NCBI RefSeq assembly: GCF_013523125.1
Contig: NZ_JAAMQJ010000002.1
Location: forward strand, 124,001-188,000
Source of the DNA: Pseudomonas entomophila
Lineage (GTDB): Bacteria > Pseudomonadota > Gammaproteobacteria > Pseudomonadales > Pseudomonadaceae
Direction: 5' to 3'
DNA length: 64,000 nucleotides
This document shows, piece after piece, positions 53,764 to 62,485 of the stretch. Position 1 is the first letter of the stretch; each line of letters starts with the position of its first letter. The position numbers and the translations under genes are program-made. The notes under the pieces are model-generated. The model was not told where the DNA came from. It worked only from the letters and a program-made list of their open reading frames with translations, and did no database searches.

Positions 53764-54846
53764 ATGAAGATCGGTGTAATCGGTGGCGGCCAGTTGGGTC
53801 GCATGCTGGCCCTGGCGGGAACGCCGCTGGGCCTGGAGTTCACCTTCCTCGACCCGGCCGTCGACGCCTGTGCCGCGCCCCTGGGCCAGCACCTGCTGGC
53901 CGGCTATGACGACCCGGCCGCGCTGCGTCGTCTGGCTGATGAAGTCGACCTGGTGACCTTCGAGTTCGAAAGCGTGCCGGCCGAGACGGTCGCGTTCCTC
54001 TCGCAGTTCGTGCCGGTCTATCCGGGCGCCGAGGCGCTGCGCATCGCCCGTGATCGTCTGTTCGAGAAAAGCCTGTTCCGCGACCTGGGGATCCCGACCC
54101 CGGCGTTCGCCGACATCCATTCGCAGGCCGACCTCGAGGCGGCGGTGACCAGCATCGGCCTGCCGGCGGTGCTCAAGACCCGCACGCTGGGCTACGACGG
54201 CAAGGGTCAGAAGGTCCTGCGCAGCGCACAGGACGTCGTCGGGACCTTCGCCGAGCTCGGATCGGTGCCGTGCCTGCTCGAAGGCTTCGTGCCGTTCACT
54301 GGCGAAGTGTCGCTGATCGCCGTGCGTGCCCGCGATGGCGAGACGCGCTTCTACCCGCTGGTTCACAACACCCACGACAGCGGCATCCTGCGCCTGTCGG
54401 TGGCCAGCCAGGCGCACCCCTTGCAGGGTCTGGCCGAAGACTATGTCGGCCGGGTCCTGAAGGCGCTGGACTACGTCGGCGTGATGGCCTTCGAATTCTT
54501 CGAAGTCGACGGCGGCCTCAAGGCCAACGAGATCGCGCCACGCGTGCACAACTCCGGCCACTGGACCATCGAAGGGGCCGAGAGCAGCCAGTTCGAGAAC
54601 CACCTGCGTGCCATCGCCGGTCTGCCCCTGGGTTCGACCGCCAAGGTCGGCGAAAGCGCCATGCTCAACTTCATCGGCGAAGTGCCTCCGGTGGCGAGCG
54701 TCGTGTCGATCGAGGGCTGCCATGTGCACCACTACGGCAAGGCCTTCAAGGCCGGTCGCAAGGTGGGTCACGCCACGCTGCGCTGTGCTGACCTGCCGAC
54801 CCTGCGGGCCCGCATCGCCGACGTCGAAGCGTTGATCGCCGGCTGA
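53764..54846 (+). CDS. purK: N5-carboxyaminoimidazole ribonucleotide synthase
   Basis: ATG 53764 is 10 bp after the purE stop; 360 residues. The ATP-grasp enzyme has GVIGGGQLGRMLALAG at the start, KTRTLGYDGKGQ and NEIAPRVHNSGHWTIEG. It carboxylates AIR with bicarbonate and ATP, feeding PurE. Co-transcribed with purE. Confidence 0.97.
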   Translation: MKIGVIGGGQLGRMLALAGTPLGLEFTFLDPAVDACAAPLGQHLLAGYDDPAALRRLADEVDLVTFEFESVPAETVAFLSQFVPVYPGAEALRIARDRLFEKSLFRDLGIPTPAFADIHSQADLEAAVTSIGLPAVLKTRTLGYDGKGQKVLRSAQDVVGTFAELGSVPCLLEGFVPFTGEVSLIAVRARDGETRFYPLVHNTHDSGILRLSVASQAHPLQGLAEDYVGRVLKALDYVGVMAFEFFEVDGGLKANEIAPRVHNSGHWTIEGAESSQFENHLRAIAGLPLGSTAKVGESAMLNFIGEVPPVASVVSIEGCHVHHYGKAFKAGRKVGHATLRCADLPTLRARIADVEALIAG

Positions 54847-54868
54847 GGGAACCTCCGCGCCCCGCGCG

Positions 54869-54926
54869 CCCTCTGAAGTGGCACACGCCCATTGTCTTGG
54901 TGGGCCTTTCATGTCACTTCAGAGGG
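54869..54926 (+). promoter_or_regulatory. RNA hairpin hiding the ribosome binding site of the GlsB-type gene
   Basis: A 12-bp perfect inverted repeat, CCCTCTGAAGTG (54869-54880) with CACTTCAGAGGG (54915-54926). The 34-nt interior holds a second stem, GCCCA (54887-54891) with TGGGC (54901-54905). The AGAGGG ribosome site (54921-54926) lies inside the outer stem, 7 nt before the ATG at 54934. Confidence 0.7.
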
Positions 54927-54933
54927 ATTCTTC

Positions 54934-55179
54934 ATGGGTATCATCGGCACCATCTTCATCGGCCTCATCGTCGGCCTGCTGGCACGCTTCCTGAAACCTG
55001 GCGACGACAGCATGGGCTGGATCATGACCATCCTGCTAGGCATCGCCGGTTCGCTGGTCGCCACCTACGGTGGTCAGGCGCTGGGCATCTACCAGGCAGG
55101 CCAGGCCGCCGGCTTCTTCGGTGCACTGATCGGCGCCATCGTCTTGCTGGTCATCTACGGTTTCATCAAGAAGCGTTGA
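54934..55179 (+). CDS. GlsB/YeaQ/YmgE-family small membrane protein
   Basis: An 81-residue, very hydrophobic protein starting at ATG 54934. It has three membrane segments (IGTIFIGLIVGLLARFL, GWIMTILLGIAGSLVATYGG, AAGFFGALIGAIVLLVIYG) and ends KKR, the transglycosylase-associated/GlsB pattern. These proteins are stress-induced inner-membrane proteins of uncertain function. Its ribosome site lies in a long hairpin, so translation is probably controlled. Confidence 0.88.
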   Translation: MGIIGTIFIGLIVGLLARFLKPGDDSMGWIMTILLGIAGSLVATYGGQALGIYQAGQAAGFFGALIGAIVLLVIYGFIKKR

Positions 55180-55227
55180 TTGCAGGCTAGAATGCGCGGC
55201 AATCATCTGGGTTGCCGAGCATTCTCC

Positions 55228-55761
55228 ATGCGTGCCTTGTTTCTCCTCCCGCTTGTCCTGGCCAGTACCCTGGCCCATGCCGAACTGCCTGAAACCGACT
55301 GGCTCGCGCTGATGCCGCGCTCCGATCAGAAGGCACTCGAGCAGATGCCCGACATCGACCACAACTCACCCGAAGCCCTGGGCACCTTCACCGACAAAGG
55401 TGGCCTCAAGCAGGGCAAGGGTCTGCCGGCGGTCATGTACTCGACCAAGACCGTGCCTGCGCTCGATGGCAAGTCCATCCGTCTGGGTGGCTATCCCGTG
55501 CCGCTCGAGAGCGATGCCAAGGGCAACAGCACCTTGTTCTTCCTCGTGCCATACCCTGGCGCGTGCATCCATGTCCCACCGCCGCCGCCCAACCAGCTGG
55601 TGCTGGTGCGCTACCCCAAGGGCCTGAAGCTCGACGACATCTACACGCCACTGTGGGTCAGCGGGACGCTCAAGGTCGAGAAGGTCAGCAACGACCTGGC
55701 CGATGCGGCCTATGCGCTGGACGCCAGCCAGGTGCGCGTGGTCGAAGACGCGGACCTGTAG
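55228..55761 (+). CDS. DUF3299 secreted protein
   Basis: ATG 55228 begins a signal peptide (MRALFLLPLVLASTLAHAEL); 177 residues. The mature part has LMPRSDQKALEQMP and the LFFLVPYPGACIHVPPPPPN block typical of DUF3299, whose conserved Cys and His suggest metal or heme binding. Function unknown, periplasmic. It follows the GlsB-type gene on the same strand. Confidence 0.85.
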   Translation: MRALFLLPLVLASTLAHAELPETDWLALMPRSDQKALEQMPDIDHNSPEALGTFTDKGGLKQGKGLPAVMYSTKTVPALDGKSIRLGGYPVPLESDAKGNSTLFFLVPYPGACIHVPPPPPNQLVLVRYPKGLKLDDIYTPLWVSGTLKVEKVSNDLADAAYALDASQVRVVEDADL

Positions 55762-55801
55762 AGGCCCGCGAGGCAGGCCATACCCACCCAGGTCGATGGC
55801 G

Positions 55802-56698
55802 TCACAGTGCGTCGCAGAGGAAGCGCACGCTCAGCACATGTTGCTGGCCGGGCGCCAGGGTCACGGTGTCATCCCAGGCATTGGCCGTCTCGATGCACAG
55901 CATGCCTTGCCAGCCCTCGGCGGCCATGTCCGGCAGCGCGCATGCGCGCTCGGTCCAGGGATTCCAGATCACCGCCGAGCGTGAGCCCGTGGTGTGCAGG
56001 CTGAGACGACGCTTCCAGGTTGGATCGACGATCGCCAGGCGATCAGGGGCGTCGAGGTAGATGCGGTCGGTTTCGCCGACGAAGGTCAAGGCACCCTGCT
56101 GCCGACGGGTCTCCCAGTCGGCCAGGGTTTCCACGTAGTCCAGGCCGTCGACGCCTTCGACGCGGACCTGGCGCACGTCGCTGACGGCCAGGTAGCTGTG
56201 CAGCGCCTGGCTGAAGGTGACGTCGTCCTGGCCGAGGTTGTGGCTGGTCAAGGTCAGGCGCAGGTCGTGCGCTAGGTCGACGGTCAAGGTCAGCCGCATC
56301 GGGTGCGGCCACCCCGGCAGCTCGCCCTCGGCCTGGGGCAGGTGCAGCGTCATGCGCACACCGCTCTCGGTCGCCTCGATCCCCGCCGACTGCCACTCAC
56401 GGGTGCGTGCCAGGCCATGGGCAGGCGCCTCGGTGCCGTGGTACATCGCCTGGACGGCCTGGGGGTTGCGCTGCAGGTTGCCAAACCAGGGCCAGCACAC
56501 CGGGACACCGCCGCGCACCGATTTGCCCGTGTGGAACAGGGCTTCTTCGCTCAGCCACACCACCGGCGGCTGATCGCCCTGCCGATAGCGCAGGACTTGA
56601 GCGCCCTGGCGGGCGATCACCAGTTCGGCGCTGTCGGTGGTGATGCGCCAGCAATCGAGGTCGCCGAGCCGCAGGGTGTCGACCGTGTGATCCATCAT
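55802..56698 (-). CDS. D-hexose-6-phosphate mutarotase (aldose 1-epimerase family)
   Basis: ATG 56698 has GAGG 7 nt upstream; 298 residues. It shows the YeaD-type galactose-mutarotase fold with RGGVPVCWPWFGNLQRNPQA, HGLARTREW (catalytic His) and the late WNPWTERACALPDM. It interconverts hexose-6-phosphate anomers in the cytosol. Confidence 0.92.
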   Translation of the reverse strand: MMDHTVDTLRLGDLDCWRITTDSAELVIARQGAQVLRYRQGDQPPVVWLSEEALFHTGKSVRGGVPVCWPWFGNLQRNPQAVQAMYHGTEAPAHGLARTREWQSAGIEATESGVRMTLHLPQAEGELPGWPHPMRLTLTVDLAHDLRLTLTSHNLGQDDVTFSQALHSYLAVSDVRQVRVEGVDGLDYVETLADWETRRQQGALTFVGETDRIYLDAPDRLAIVDPTWKRRLSLHTTGSRSAVIWNPWTERACALPDMAAEGWQGMLCIETANAWDDTVTLAPGQQHVLSVRFLCDAL

Positions 56699-56750
56699 GT
56701 ACAAGCCTCATTGAATGATGCGAAGCCGGACCCGGCTGCGTGACCGATGC

Positions 56751-57149
56751 CTAGCGACGCGGGACGGAACGTGTGCGCCCGCTGCCATCGATGGCGACGA
56801 AGACGAAGACCGCTTCGGTCACCTTGCGCCATTCGCTGGACAACGGATCGTCGCTCCACACTTCGACCATCATGCGGATCGAGCTGCGCCCGATGTCCTG
56901 GGTCTGGGTGTAGAACGACAGCTGCGCGCCCACGGCGACCGGCACCAGAAACGCCATGCGGTCGATCGCCACGGTGGCGACCCGGCCACCGGCGACCCGG
57001 CTGGCCATCGCCGTGCCCGCCAGGTCCATCTGGGCGACCAGCCAACCGCCGAAGATGTCGCCGAAGCCGTTGGTTTCGCGCGGCAGCGCGGTGATCTGCA
57101 AGGCCAGGTCGCCTTGCGGGATAGGATCTTCTTGTTCGAGTTCAATCAT
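56751..57149 (-). CDS. YciA-type acyl-CoA thioesterase
   Basis: A 132-residue hotdog protein (MIELEQEDPIPQGDLALQIT) with the catalytic block NGFGDIFGGWLVAQMDLAGT, where the Asp is the likely catalytic residue. It hydrolyses acyl-CoAs in the cytosol. A second thioesterase of related type is encoded at 33436-33927. Confidence 0.9.
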   Translation of the reverse strand: MIELEQEDPIPQGDLALQITALPRETNGFGDIFGGWLVAQMDLAGTAMASRVAGGRVATVAIDRMAFLVPVAVGAQLSFYTQTQDIGRSSIRMMVEVWSDDPLSSEWRKVTEAVFVFVAIDGSGRTRSVPRR

Positions 57150-57272
57150 GCGAGGGGCCTCTGACCCGTGACGCTTCGTTTGGTGGCGCTTGGACGGGCA
57201 CGGTGGGAAACGGTTCAGCCAAGGCGCTTACTCTACGCTGATTTGCGGGATTGGGGGGAGGGCTGAGTGGCG

Positions 57273-57324
57273 AGCTACAAGCTGCAAGTTACAAGCTACA
57301 AGCTACAAGCTAGAAGCTAGAAGC
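57273..57324. repeat. Degenerate 7-bp repeat array, complementary to the array at 57384
   Basis: Seven units of AGCTACA, AGCTGCA, AGTTACA, AGCTACA, AGCTACA, AGCTAGA, AGCTAGA in a row (57273-57321) plus AGC. The consensus AGCTGCA/AGCTACA is the reverse complement of the downstream unit (TGCAGCT rotated), so a transcript across both could pair. Confidence 0.85.
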
Positions 57325-57383
57325 GGACGGTAGTGCGGTGTGTCAGGTGTTGACAGGTTGTCAAGGCGGCGCTGACGCTCTGA

Positions 57384-57509
57384 CTTGCAGCTTGCAGCTT
57401 GCAGCTTGCAGCTTGCAGCTTGCAGCTTGCAGCTTGCAGCTTGCAGCTTGCAGCTTGCAGCTTGCAGCTTGCAGCTTGCAGCTTGCAGCTTGCAGCTTGC
57501 AGCTTGCAG
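57384..57509. repeat. Perfect 7-bp tandem repeat, 18 copies of CTTGCAG
   Basis: CTTGCAG is repeated 18 times without interruption over 126 bp. Because 7 is not a multiple of 3, it is read in all frames as LQLAACS. It ends 74 bp before the MFS gene start. No spacers are present, so it is not a CRISPR array. Confidence 0.95.
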
Positions 57510-57583
57510 CGCGTTTGCTATGGTGACCGACCCGCCAGGCGCCGCGGAACGCGCGGCGTGCATGACCTCGACCGAGAACGACA

Positions 57584-58873
57584 ATGACATCCGTGCCAGG
57601 CAGTACCGAACACCCCCCACGCCCGCTTACCCGCAGTGACTACAAGACCCTGTCGCTGTCGGCCCTGGGTGGCGCGCTGGAGTTCTACGACTTCATCATC
57701 TTCGTGTTCTTCGCCACGGTGGTCGGCAAGCTGTTCTTCCCCCCGGACATGCCCGAATGGCTACGCCTGATGCAGACCTTCGGCATCTTCGCCGCCGGGT
57801 ACCTGGCCCGGCCGCTGGGCGGCATCGTCATGGCGCACTTCGGCGACCTGCTCGGGCGCAAGAAGATGTTCACCCTGAGCATCCTGATGATGGCCTTGCC
57901 GACGCTGGTGATGGGCCTGCTGCCCACCTACGCGCAGATCGGCCTGCTGGCGCCAGTCCTGCTGCTGTTGATGCGCGTGGTGCAGGGGGCGGCGATCGGC
58001 GGTGAAGTGCCCGGCGCCTGGGTGTTCGTCTCCGAGCATGTCCCGGTGCGCAATACCGGCTACGCCTGCGGCACCCTGACCGCCGGCCTGACCGCCGGCA
58101 TCCTGCTCGGCTCGCTGGTGGCAACCCTGATCAACAGCCTCTATACCCCGGTCCAGGTCGCCGACTATGCCTGGCGTATCCCGTTCCTGCTGGGCGGTGT
58201 GTTCGGCCTGTTCTCGGTCTACCTGCGCCGCTGGCTGCACGAAACCCCGGTGTTCGCCGAAATGCAGACACGCAAGGCGCTGGCCGCCGAGCTGCCGCTG
58301 CGTACCGTGCTGCGTGACCACCGCACGGCGGTGGTGCTGTCGATGCTGCTGACCTGGCTGCTGTCGGCCGGCATCGTGGTGGTGATCCTGATGACGCCGG
58401 CCCTGCTGCAGACGTTCTACCACGTCAGCCCCACCGATGCGCTCAAGGCCAACAGCCTGGCGATCGTGCTGCTCAGCGTGGGCTGCATCGGCACCGGCTG
58501 GCTGTGCGACCGCTTCGGCGCCGGGCGTGTGCTGGTCATCGGCAGCCTGCTGCTGCTGGCCAGTTCCTGGACCTTCTACCACAGCCTGGCCACGCGGCCG
58601 GAGTGGCTGTTCGGGCTGTACGCCATGACCGGCCTGTGCGTCGGTGTGATCGGCGCCGTGCCCTTCGTCATGGTCAAGGCGTTCCCGGCGGTGGTGCGCT
58701 TCACCGGCTTGTCGTTCTCCTACAACGTGGCCTATGCCGTCTTCGGCGGCCTGACGCCGATGGCGGTCACTGCGCTGCTCACGTTCAGCCCGATGGCACC
58801 GGCGTATTACGTGGCGGGCCTGTGCGGGCTGGGCCTGTCGATCGGGCTCTACCTGATGCGCCGTCAGCGCTGA
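57584..58873 (+). CDS. MFS transporter of the metabolite:H+ symporter (MHS) type
   Basis: A 429-residue membrane protein starting at ATG 57584, 12 membrane segments expected. It has the MHS opening SLSALGGALEFYDFIIFVFF and the loop GDLLGRKKMFTLSILMM. Family members import citrate, proline, betaine or dicarboxylates with protons. The actual substrate cannot be told. It lies just after the heptamer repeat array. Confidence 0.92.
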   Translation: MTSVPGSTEHPPRPLTRSDYKTLSLSALGGALEFYDFIIFVFFATVVGKLFFPPDMPEWLRLMQTFGIFAAGYLARPLGGIVMAHFGDLLGRKKMFTLSILMMALPTLVMGLLPTYAQIGLLAPVLLLLMRVVQGAAIGGEVPGAWVFVSEHVPVRNTGYACGTLTAGLTAGILLGSLVATLINSLYTPVQVADYAWRIPFLLGGVFGLFSVYLRRWLHETPVFAEMQTRKALAAELPLRTVLRDHRTAVVLSMLLTWLLSAGIVVVILMTPALLQTFYHVSPTDALKANSLAIVLLSVGCIGTGWLCDRFGAGRVLVIGSLLLLASSWTFYHSLATRPEWLFGLYAMTGLCVGVIGAVPFVMVKAFPAVVRFTGLSFSYNVAYAVFGGLTPMAVTALLTFSPMAPAYYVAGLCGLGLSIGLYLMRRQR

Positions 58874-58955
58874 GTCGATGCAGCGCGCGAGGCCCACGAA
58901 GGCCTCGCACCCCTCCGGCGGCCTATCGCGCTCGCCATGCTGGCCTTTCATCCAA

Positions 58956-58977
58956 TTGTCACATTGTGGTCATAGAG
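58956..58977 (+). promoter_or_regulatory. Pho box upstream of pstS
   Basis: Two PhoB half-sites 11 bp apart, TTGTCAC (58956-58962) and TGGTCAT (58967-58973), match the CTGTCAT-N4-CTGTCAT Pho-box form. They lie 76 bp or more before pstS. Confidence 0.7.
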
Positions 58978-59048
58978 TCTTCATGCGGCCTGCAGATACT
59001 TGGGCCCGATCCATCCAGCACCCCACCTATTCCTGCTAGGAGCAAGGC

Positions 59049-60047
59049 ATGAAACTGAAGCGTTTGATGGCGGCCCTGACATTCGCTGCCGCTGGCGTCG
59101 CCACTGCCAACGCGGTTGCCGCTGTCGATCCTGCGATCCCGACCTACACCAAGACCACCGGTGTGTCGGGCAACCTCTCCAGCGTCGGTTCCGACACCCT
59201 CGCGAACCTGATGACCCTGTGGGCCGAGGCCTACAAGAAGGAATACCCGAACGTCAACATCCAGATCCAGGCCGCAGGCTCCTCCACCGCGCCACCCGCG
59301 CTGACCGAAGGCACCGCCAACCTCGGCCCGATGAGCCGCAAGATGAAGGACGTCGAGCTGCAGGCGTTCGAGCAGAAGTACGGCTACAAGCCCACCGCCA
59401 TCCCGGTGGCCGTCGACGCCCTGGCCGTGTTCGTGCACAAGGACAACCCGATCAAGGGCCTGACCATGGCGCAAGTCGATGCGATCTTCTCCTCCACCCG
59501 CCTGTGCGGCGCCAAGAGCGACGTCAAGACCTGGGGTGATCTGGGCGTGACCGGCGACCTGGCCAACAAGCCGGTGCAACTGTTCGGCCGCAACTCGGTG
59601 TCCGGCACCTACGGCTACTTCAAGGAAGAAGCCCTGTGCAAAGGCGACTTCAAGCCCAACGTCAACGAGCAGCCGGGTTCGGCCTCGGTGGTGCAGTCGA
59701 TCAGCAGCTCGCTGAACGGCATCGGCTACTCGGGCATCGGCTACAAGACGGCCAGTGTCAAGACCGTGCCCCTGGCCAAGAAGGAGGGTGGCGAGTTCGT
59801 CGAAGACAACGAGACCAACGCCCTGAACGGTAAGTACCCGCTGTCGCGCTTCCTCTACGTCTACGTCAACAAGGCGCCGAACAAGCCGCTGGCACCGCTG
59901 GAGGCCGAGTTCGTCAAGCTGGTGCTGTCCCAGGCCGGCCAGCAGGTCGTGGTCAAGGACGGCTACATCCCGCTGCCGTCCAAGGTGGTCGACAAGACCT
60001 TGGCTGACCTGGGCCTGTCCCACGCCGGCAACGTCGCCAAGCAGTGA
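59049..60047 (+). CDS. pstS: Phosphate ABC transporter substrate-binding protein
   Basis: A 332-residue periplasmic protein starting at ATG 59049 with AGGAGCAAGGC upstream. The signal peptide is [20 protein letters not shown]. The mature part has the phosphate-binding segments [35 protein letters not shown] and [14 protein letters not shown]. It captures inorganic phosphate for PstCAB. A Pho box precedes it; the pstC gene follows after a hairpin. Confidence 0.95.
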   Translation: MKLKRLMAALTFAAAGVATANAVAAVDPAIPTYTKTTGVSGNLSSVGSDTLANLMTLWAEAYKKEYPNVNIQIQAAGSSTAPPALTEGTANLGPMSRKMKDVELQAFEQKYGYKPTAIPVAVDALAVFVHKDNPIKGLTMAQVDAIFSSTRLCGAKSDVKTWGDLGVTGDLANKPVQLFGRNSVSGTYGYFKEEALCKGDFKPNVNEQPGSASVVQSISSSLNGIGYSGIGYKTASVKTVPLAKKEGGEFVEDNETNALNGKYPLSRFLYVYVNKAPNKPLAPLEAEFVKLVLSQAGQQVVVKDGYIPLPSKVVDKTLADLGLSHAGNVAKQ

Positions 60048-60054
60048 TGTGAGC

Positions 60055-60081
60055 GGAAGGGGTCGGCTGCCGGCCCCTTCC
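60055..60081 (+). terminator. Hairpin between pstS and pstC
   Basis: GGAAGGGG (60055-60062) with CCCCTTCC (60074-60081), no T tract after it. It is a partial terminator or mRNA-stabilising structure that would let pstS be expressed above pstCA. Confidence 0.55.
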
Positions 60082-60139
60082 ACGACTTTCCAGTCCGACG
60101 CCAGGCTCCCTGCGCGGCGGGCTTTCTTGCGTCAACGCG

Positions 60140-60161
60140 CTGTCATGTTTTTGTCATACGG
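60140..60161 (+). promoter_or_regulatory. Pho box upstream of pstC
   Basis: CTGTCAT (60140-60146) and TTGTCAT (60151-60157), 11 bp apart, closely match the PhoB consensus. pstC and pstA therefore probably have their own phosphate-starvation promoter 20-40 bp upstream. Confidence 0.8.
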
Positions 60162-60179
60162 GACCGCTAGGGTGTGCGC

Positions 60180-62468
60180 ATGAATGATCTGGCCAACTCC
60201 ACCATGACCCAAAATTCTCCTCCCGTGCGGATTGATTTCAATACGCCCGAGCTGCAACGCAAGCGCCGTCTGCGCGCCCTCAAGGACCGCCTGACGCGCT
60301 GGTACGTGCTGGTCGGCGGGCTCGCCGTGCTGGCGGCCATCACCTTGATCTTCTTCTACCTGGCCTACGTGGTGCTGCCCCTGTTCCAGGGCGCCGAGCT
60401 GACCAGCAAGAAGGCCCTGACGCCGACCTGGCTGCAACAGGACGCTGGCAAGCCGCTGATGATCGCCCTCGAAGAGCAGAACCTGGTGGGGATGCGGGTC
60501 TCCGACCAGGGCCAGGTGGTGTTCTTCGACACCAAGACCGGCGAGGCGCTCAAGCGCGTGGACCTGCCCCTGCCGGCTGGCACCCAGGTCACCTCCATCG
60601 GTGCCGACCAGCCGGGCAGCCCGCTGGTGGTACTCGGTCTGTCCAATGGCCAGGCGCTGGTGTTCAACCACAGCTACAAGATCACCTACCCGGACAACAA
60701 GAAGACCATCGACTCGCTGGTCGGCTACCCCTATGGCGAGACGCCGTTCACCCTGGACGAGCAGGGCCGTGCCCTGGACCACGTCAGTCTGAACGTCAAC
60801 GGCGAGACTCTGGTCGTGGCCGGCTCCACCGGCGCGCACCTGCAGGTGCTGTCGCTGACCCGCGAAGAGAACATGATGACCGGCGAGGTCAGCACCGAGC
60901 AGGCCCGTATCGACCTGCCGCAAATGGCCGAAGCAGTCAAGGCGCTGTACGTCGACCCGCGTCAGCAGTGGCTGTACGTGCTCAACGGCCGGGCCAACGC
61001 CGACGTCTTCAGCCTGCGTGACAAGAGCCTCAATGGCCGTTACAAGCTGCTCGAGGACGGCAACGCCGAAATCACCGCCAGCACCCAGCTGGTCGGCGGC
61101 ATCTCGCTGATCCTCGGCGATTCCAAGGGTGGCCTGGCCCAGTGGTTCATGGCCCGTGACCCGGATGGCGAGCAGCGCTTCAAGCAGATCCGTACCTTCC
61201 AGATGGGCAGCGCCCCGGTCGTGCAGATCGATGCCGAAGAGCGTCGCAAGGGCTTCGTCGCCCTCGACAGCGCCGGCCAGCTCGGCGTCTTCCACAGCAC
61301 CGCCCACCGTACCCTGCTGGTCGAGCCGGTGGCCGACGGCGCGGGCATCCTGGCGCTCTCGCCACGGGCCAACCGCCTCCTGATCGAACAAGGCGGCAAG
61401 CTGCTGCCGCTGAGCCTGCGCAACCCGCACCCGGAAGTCTCGATGAGCGCGCTGTGGGGCAAGGTCTGGTACGAGAACTACGACGAGCCCAAGTACGTCT
61501 GGCAGTCGACCGCGTCCAACACCGACTTCGAGCCCAAGCTCAGCCTCTCGCCCCTGACCTTCGGTACCCTCAAGGCCGCCTTCTACGCGATGATCCTGGC
61601 GGCACCGCTGGCCATCGCCGCCGCCATCTACACCGCCTACTTCATGGCGCCGGGCATGCGCCGCAAGGTCAAGCCGGTGATCGAGCTGATGGAGGCGATG
61701 CCGACGGTGATCCTGGGCTTCTTCGCCGGCCTGTTCCTGGCGCCTTACCTCGAGGGCCACCTGCCCGGTGTATTCAGCCTGTTCCTGATGCTACCGATCG
61801 GCATCCTGCTGGCCGGGTTCATCTGGAGTCGCTTGCCCGAGTCGTTGCGCCTGCGTGTCCCGGATGGCTGGGAAGCGGCGATCCTGATCCCGGTGATCCT
61901 CTTCACCGGCTGGCTGGCGCTGTCCATGAGCCCGTTCCTCGAGACCTGGTTCTTCGGTGGCGACATGCGCCTGTGGATCACCAACGACCTGGGAATCACC
62001 TACGACCAGCGCAATGCCCTGGTGGTCGGCATCGCCATGGGCTTTGCGGTCATCCCGAACATCTATTCGATCGCCGAGGATGCCGTGTTCAGCGTGCCAC
62101 GCAGTCTGACCCTGGGCTCGCTGGCGCTGGGTGCCACGCCGTGGCAGACCTTGACCCGGGTGGTCATCCTGACCGCCAGCCCGGGGATCTTCTCGGCGCT
62201 GATGATCGGCATGGGCCGGGCGGTCGGGGAGACCATGATCGTGCTGATGGCCACCGGCAACACGCCGGTGATGGAGATGAACCTGTTCGAAGGCATGCGC
62301 ACCCTGGCCGCCAACGTCGCGGTGGAGATGCCCGAGTCGGAAGTCGGCGGCAGTCACTACCGCGTGCTGTTCCTCGCCGCGTTGGTGCTGCTGATGTTCA
62401 CCTTCGTGATGAACACCTTGGCCGAGCTGATTCGCCAGCGTCTGCGCAAGAAATACTCGTCGCTTTGA
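60180..62468 (+). CDS. pstC: Phosphate ABC transporter permease PstC, long form
   Basis: ATG 60180 gives 762 residues (GTG 60174 and ATG 60204 are alternatives). After a first membrane segment (WYVLVGGLAVLAAITLIFFY) comes a ~400-residue periplasmic domain with beta-propeller-like repeats. The permease core (AAFYAMILAAPLAIAAAIYT ... GATPWQTLTRVVILTASPGI) is at the C-terminus. This is the long Pseudomonas form; E. coli PstC is ~320 residues. It forms the channel with PstA. Confidence 0.92.
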   Translation: MNDLANSTMTQNSPPVRIDFNTPELQRKRRLRALKDRLTRWYVLVGGLAVLAAITLIFFYLAYVVLPLFQGAELTSKKALTPTWLQQDAGKPLMIALEEQNLVGMRVSDQGQVVFFDTKTGEALKRVDLPLPAGTQVTSIGADQPGSPLVVLGLSNGQALVFNHSYKITYPDNKKTIDSLVGYPYGETPFTLDEQGRALDHVSLNVNGETLVVAGSTGAHLQVLSLTREENMMTGEVSTEQARIDLPQMAEAVKALYVDPRQQWLYVLNGRANADVFSLRDKSLNGRYKLLEDGNAEITASTQLVGGISLILGDSKGGLAQWFMARDPDGEQRFKQIRTFQMGSAPVVQIDAEERRKGFVALDSAGQLGVFHSTAHRTLLVEPVADGAGILALSPRANRLLIEQGGKLLPLSLRNPHPEVSMSALWGKVWYENYDEPKYVWQSTASNTDFEPKLSLSPLTFGTLKAAFYAMILAAPLAIAAAIYTAYFMAPGMRRKVKPVIELMEAMPTVILGFFAGLFLAPYLEGHLPGVFSLFLMLPIGILLAGFIWSRLPESLRLRVPDGWEAAILIPVILFTGWLALSMSPFLETWFFGGDMRLWITNDLGITYDQRNALVVGIAMGFAVIPNIYSIAEDAVFSVPRSLTLGSLALGATPWQTLTRVVILTASPGIFSALMIGMGRAVGETMIVLMATGNTPVMEMNLFEGMRTLAANVAVEMPESEVGGSHYRVLFLAALVLLMFTFVMNTLAELIRQRLRKKYSSL

Positions 62469-62485
62469 TAGAAAGGTAGAGATCC

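Larger units (their letters stand above)
57150..57583. other. Gene-poor region holding both heptamer arrays
   Basis: Apart from the two repeat arrays (57273-57324 and 57384-57509) and ~60 bp of unique sequence between them, no gene is seen. The small ORFs here are read-through of the repeat. Confidence 0.6.

Noticed and set aside
57384..57509. CRISPR-like array
   Set aside because: The period is 7 bp with no spacers, so it is a simple tandem repeat.
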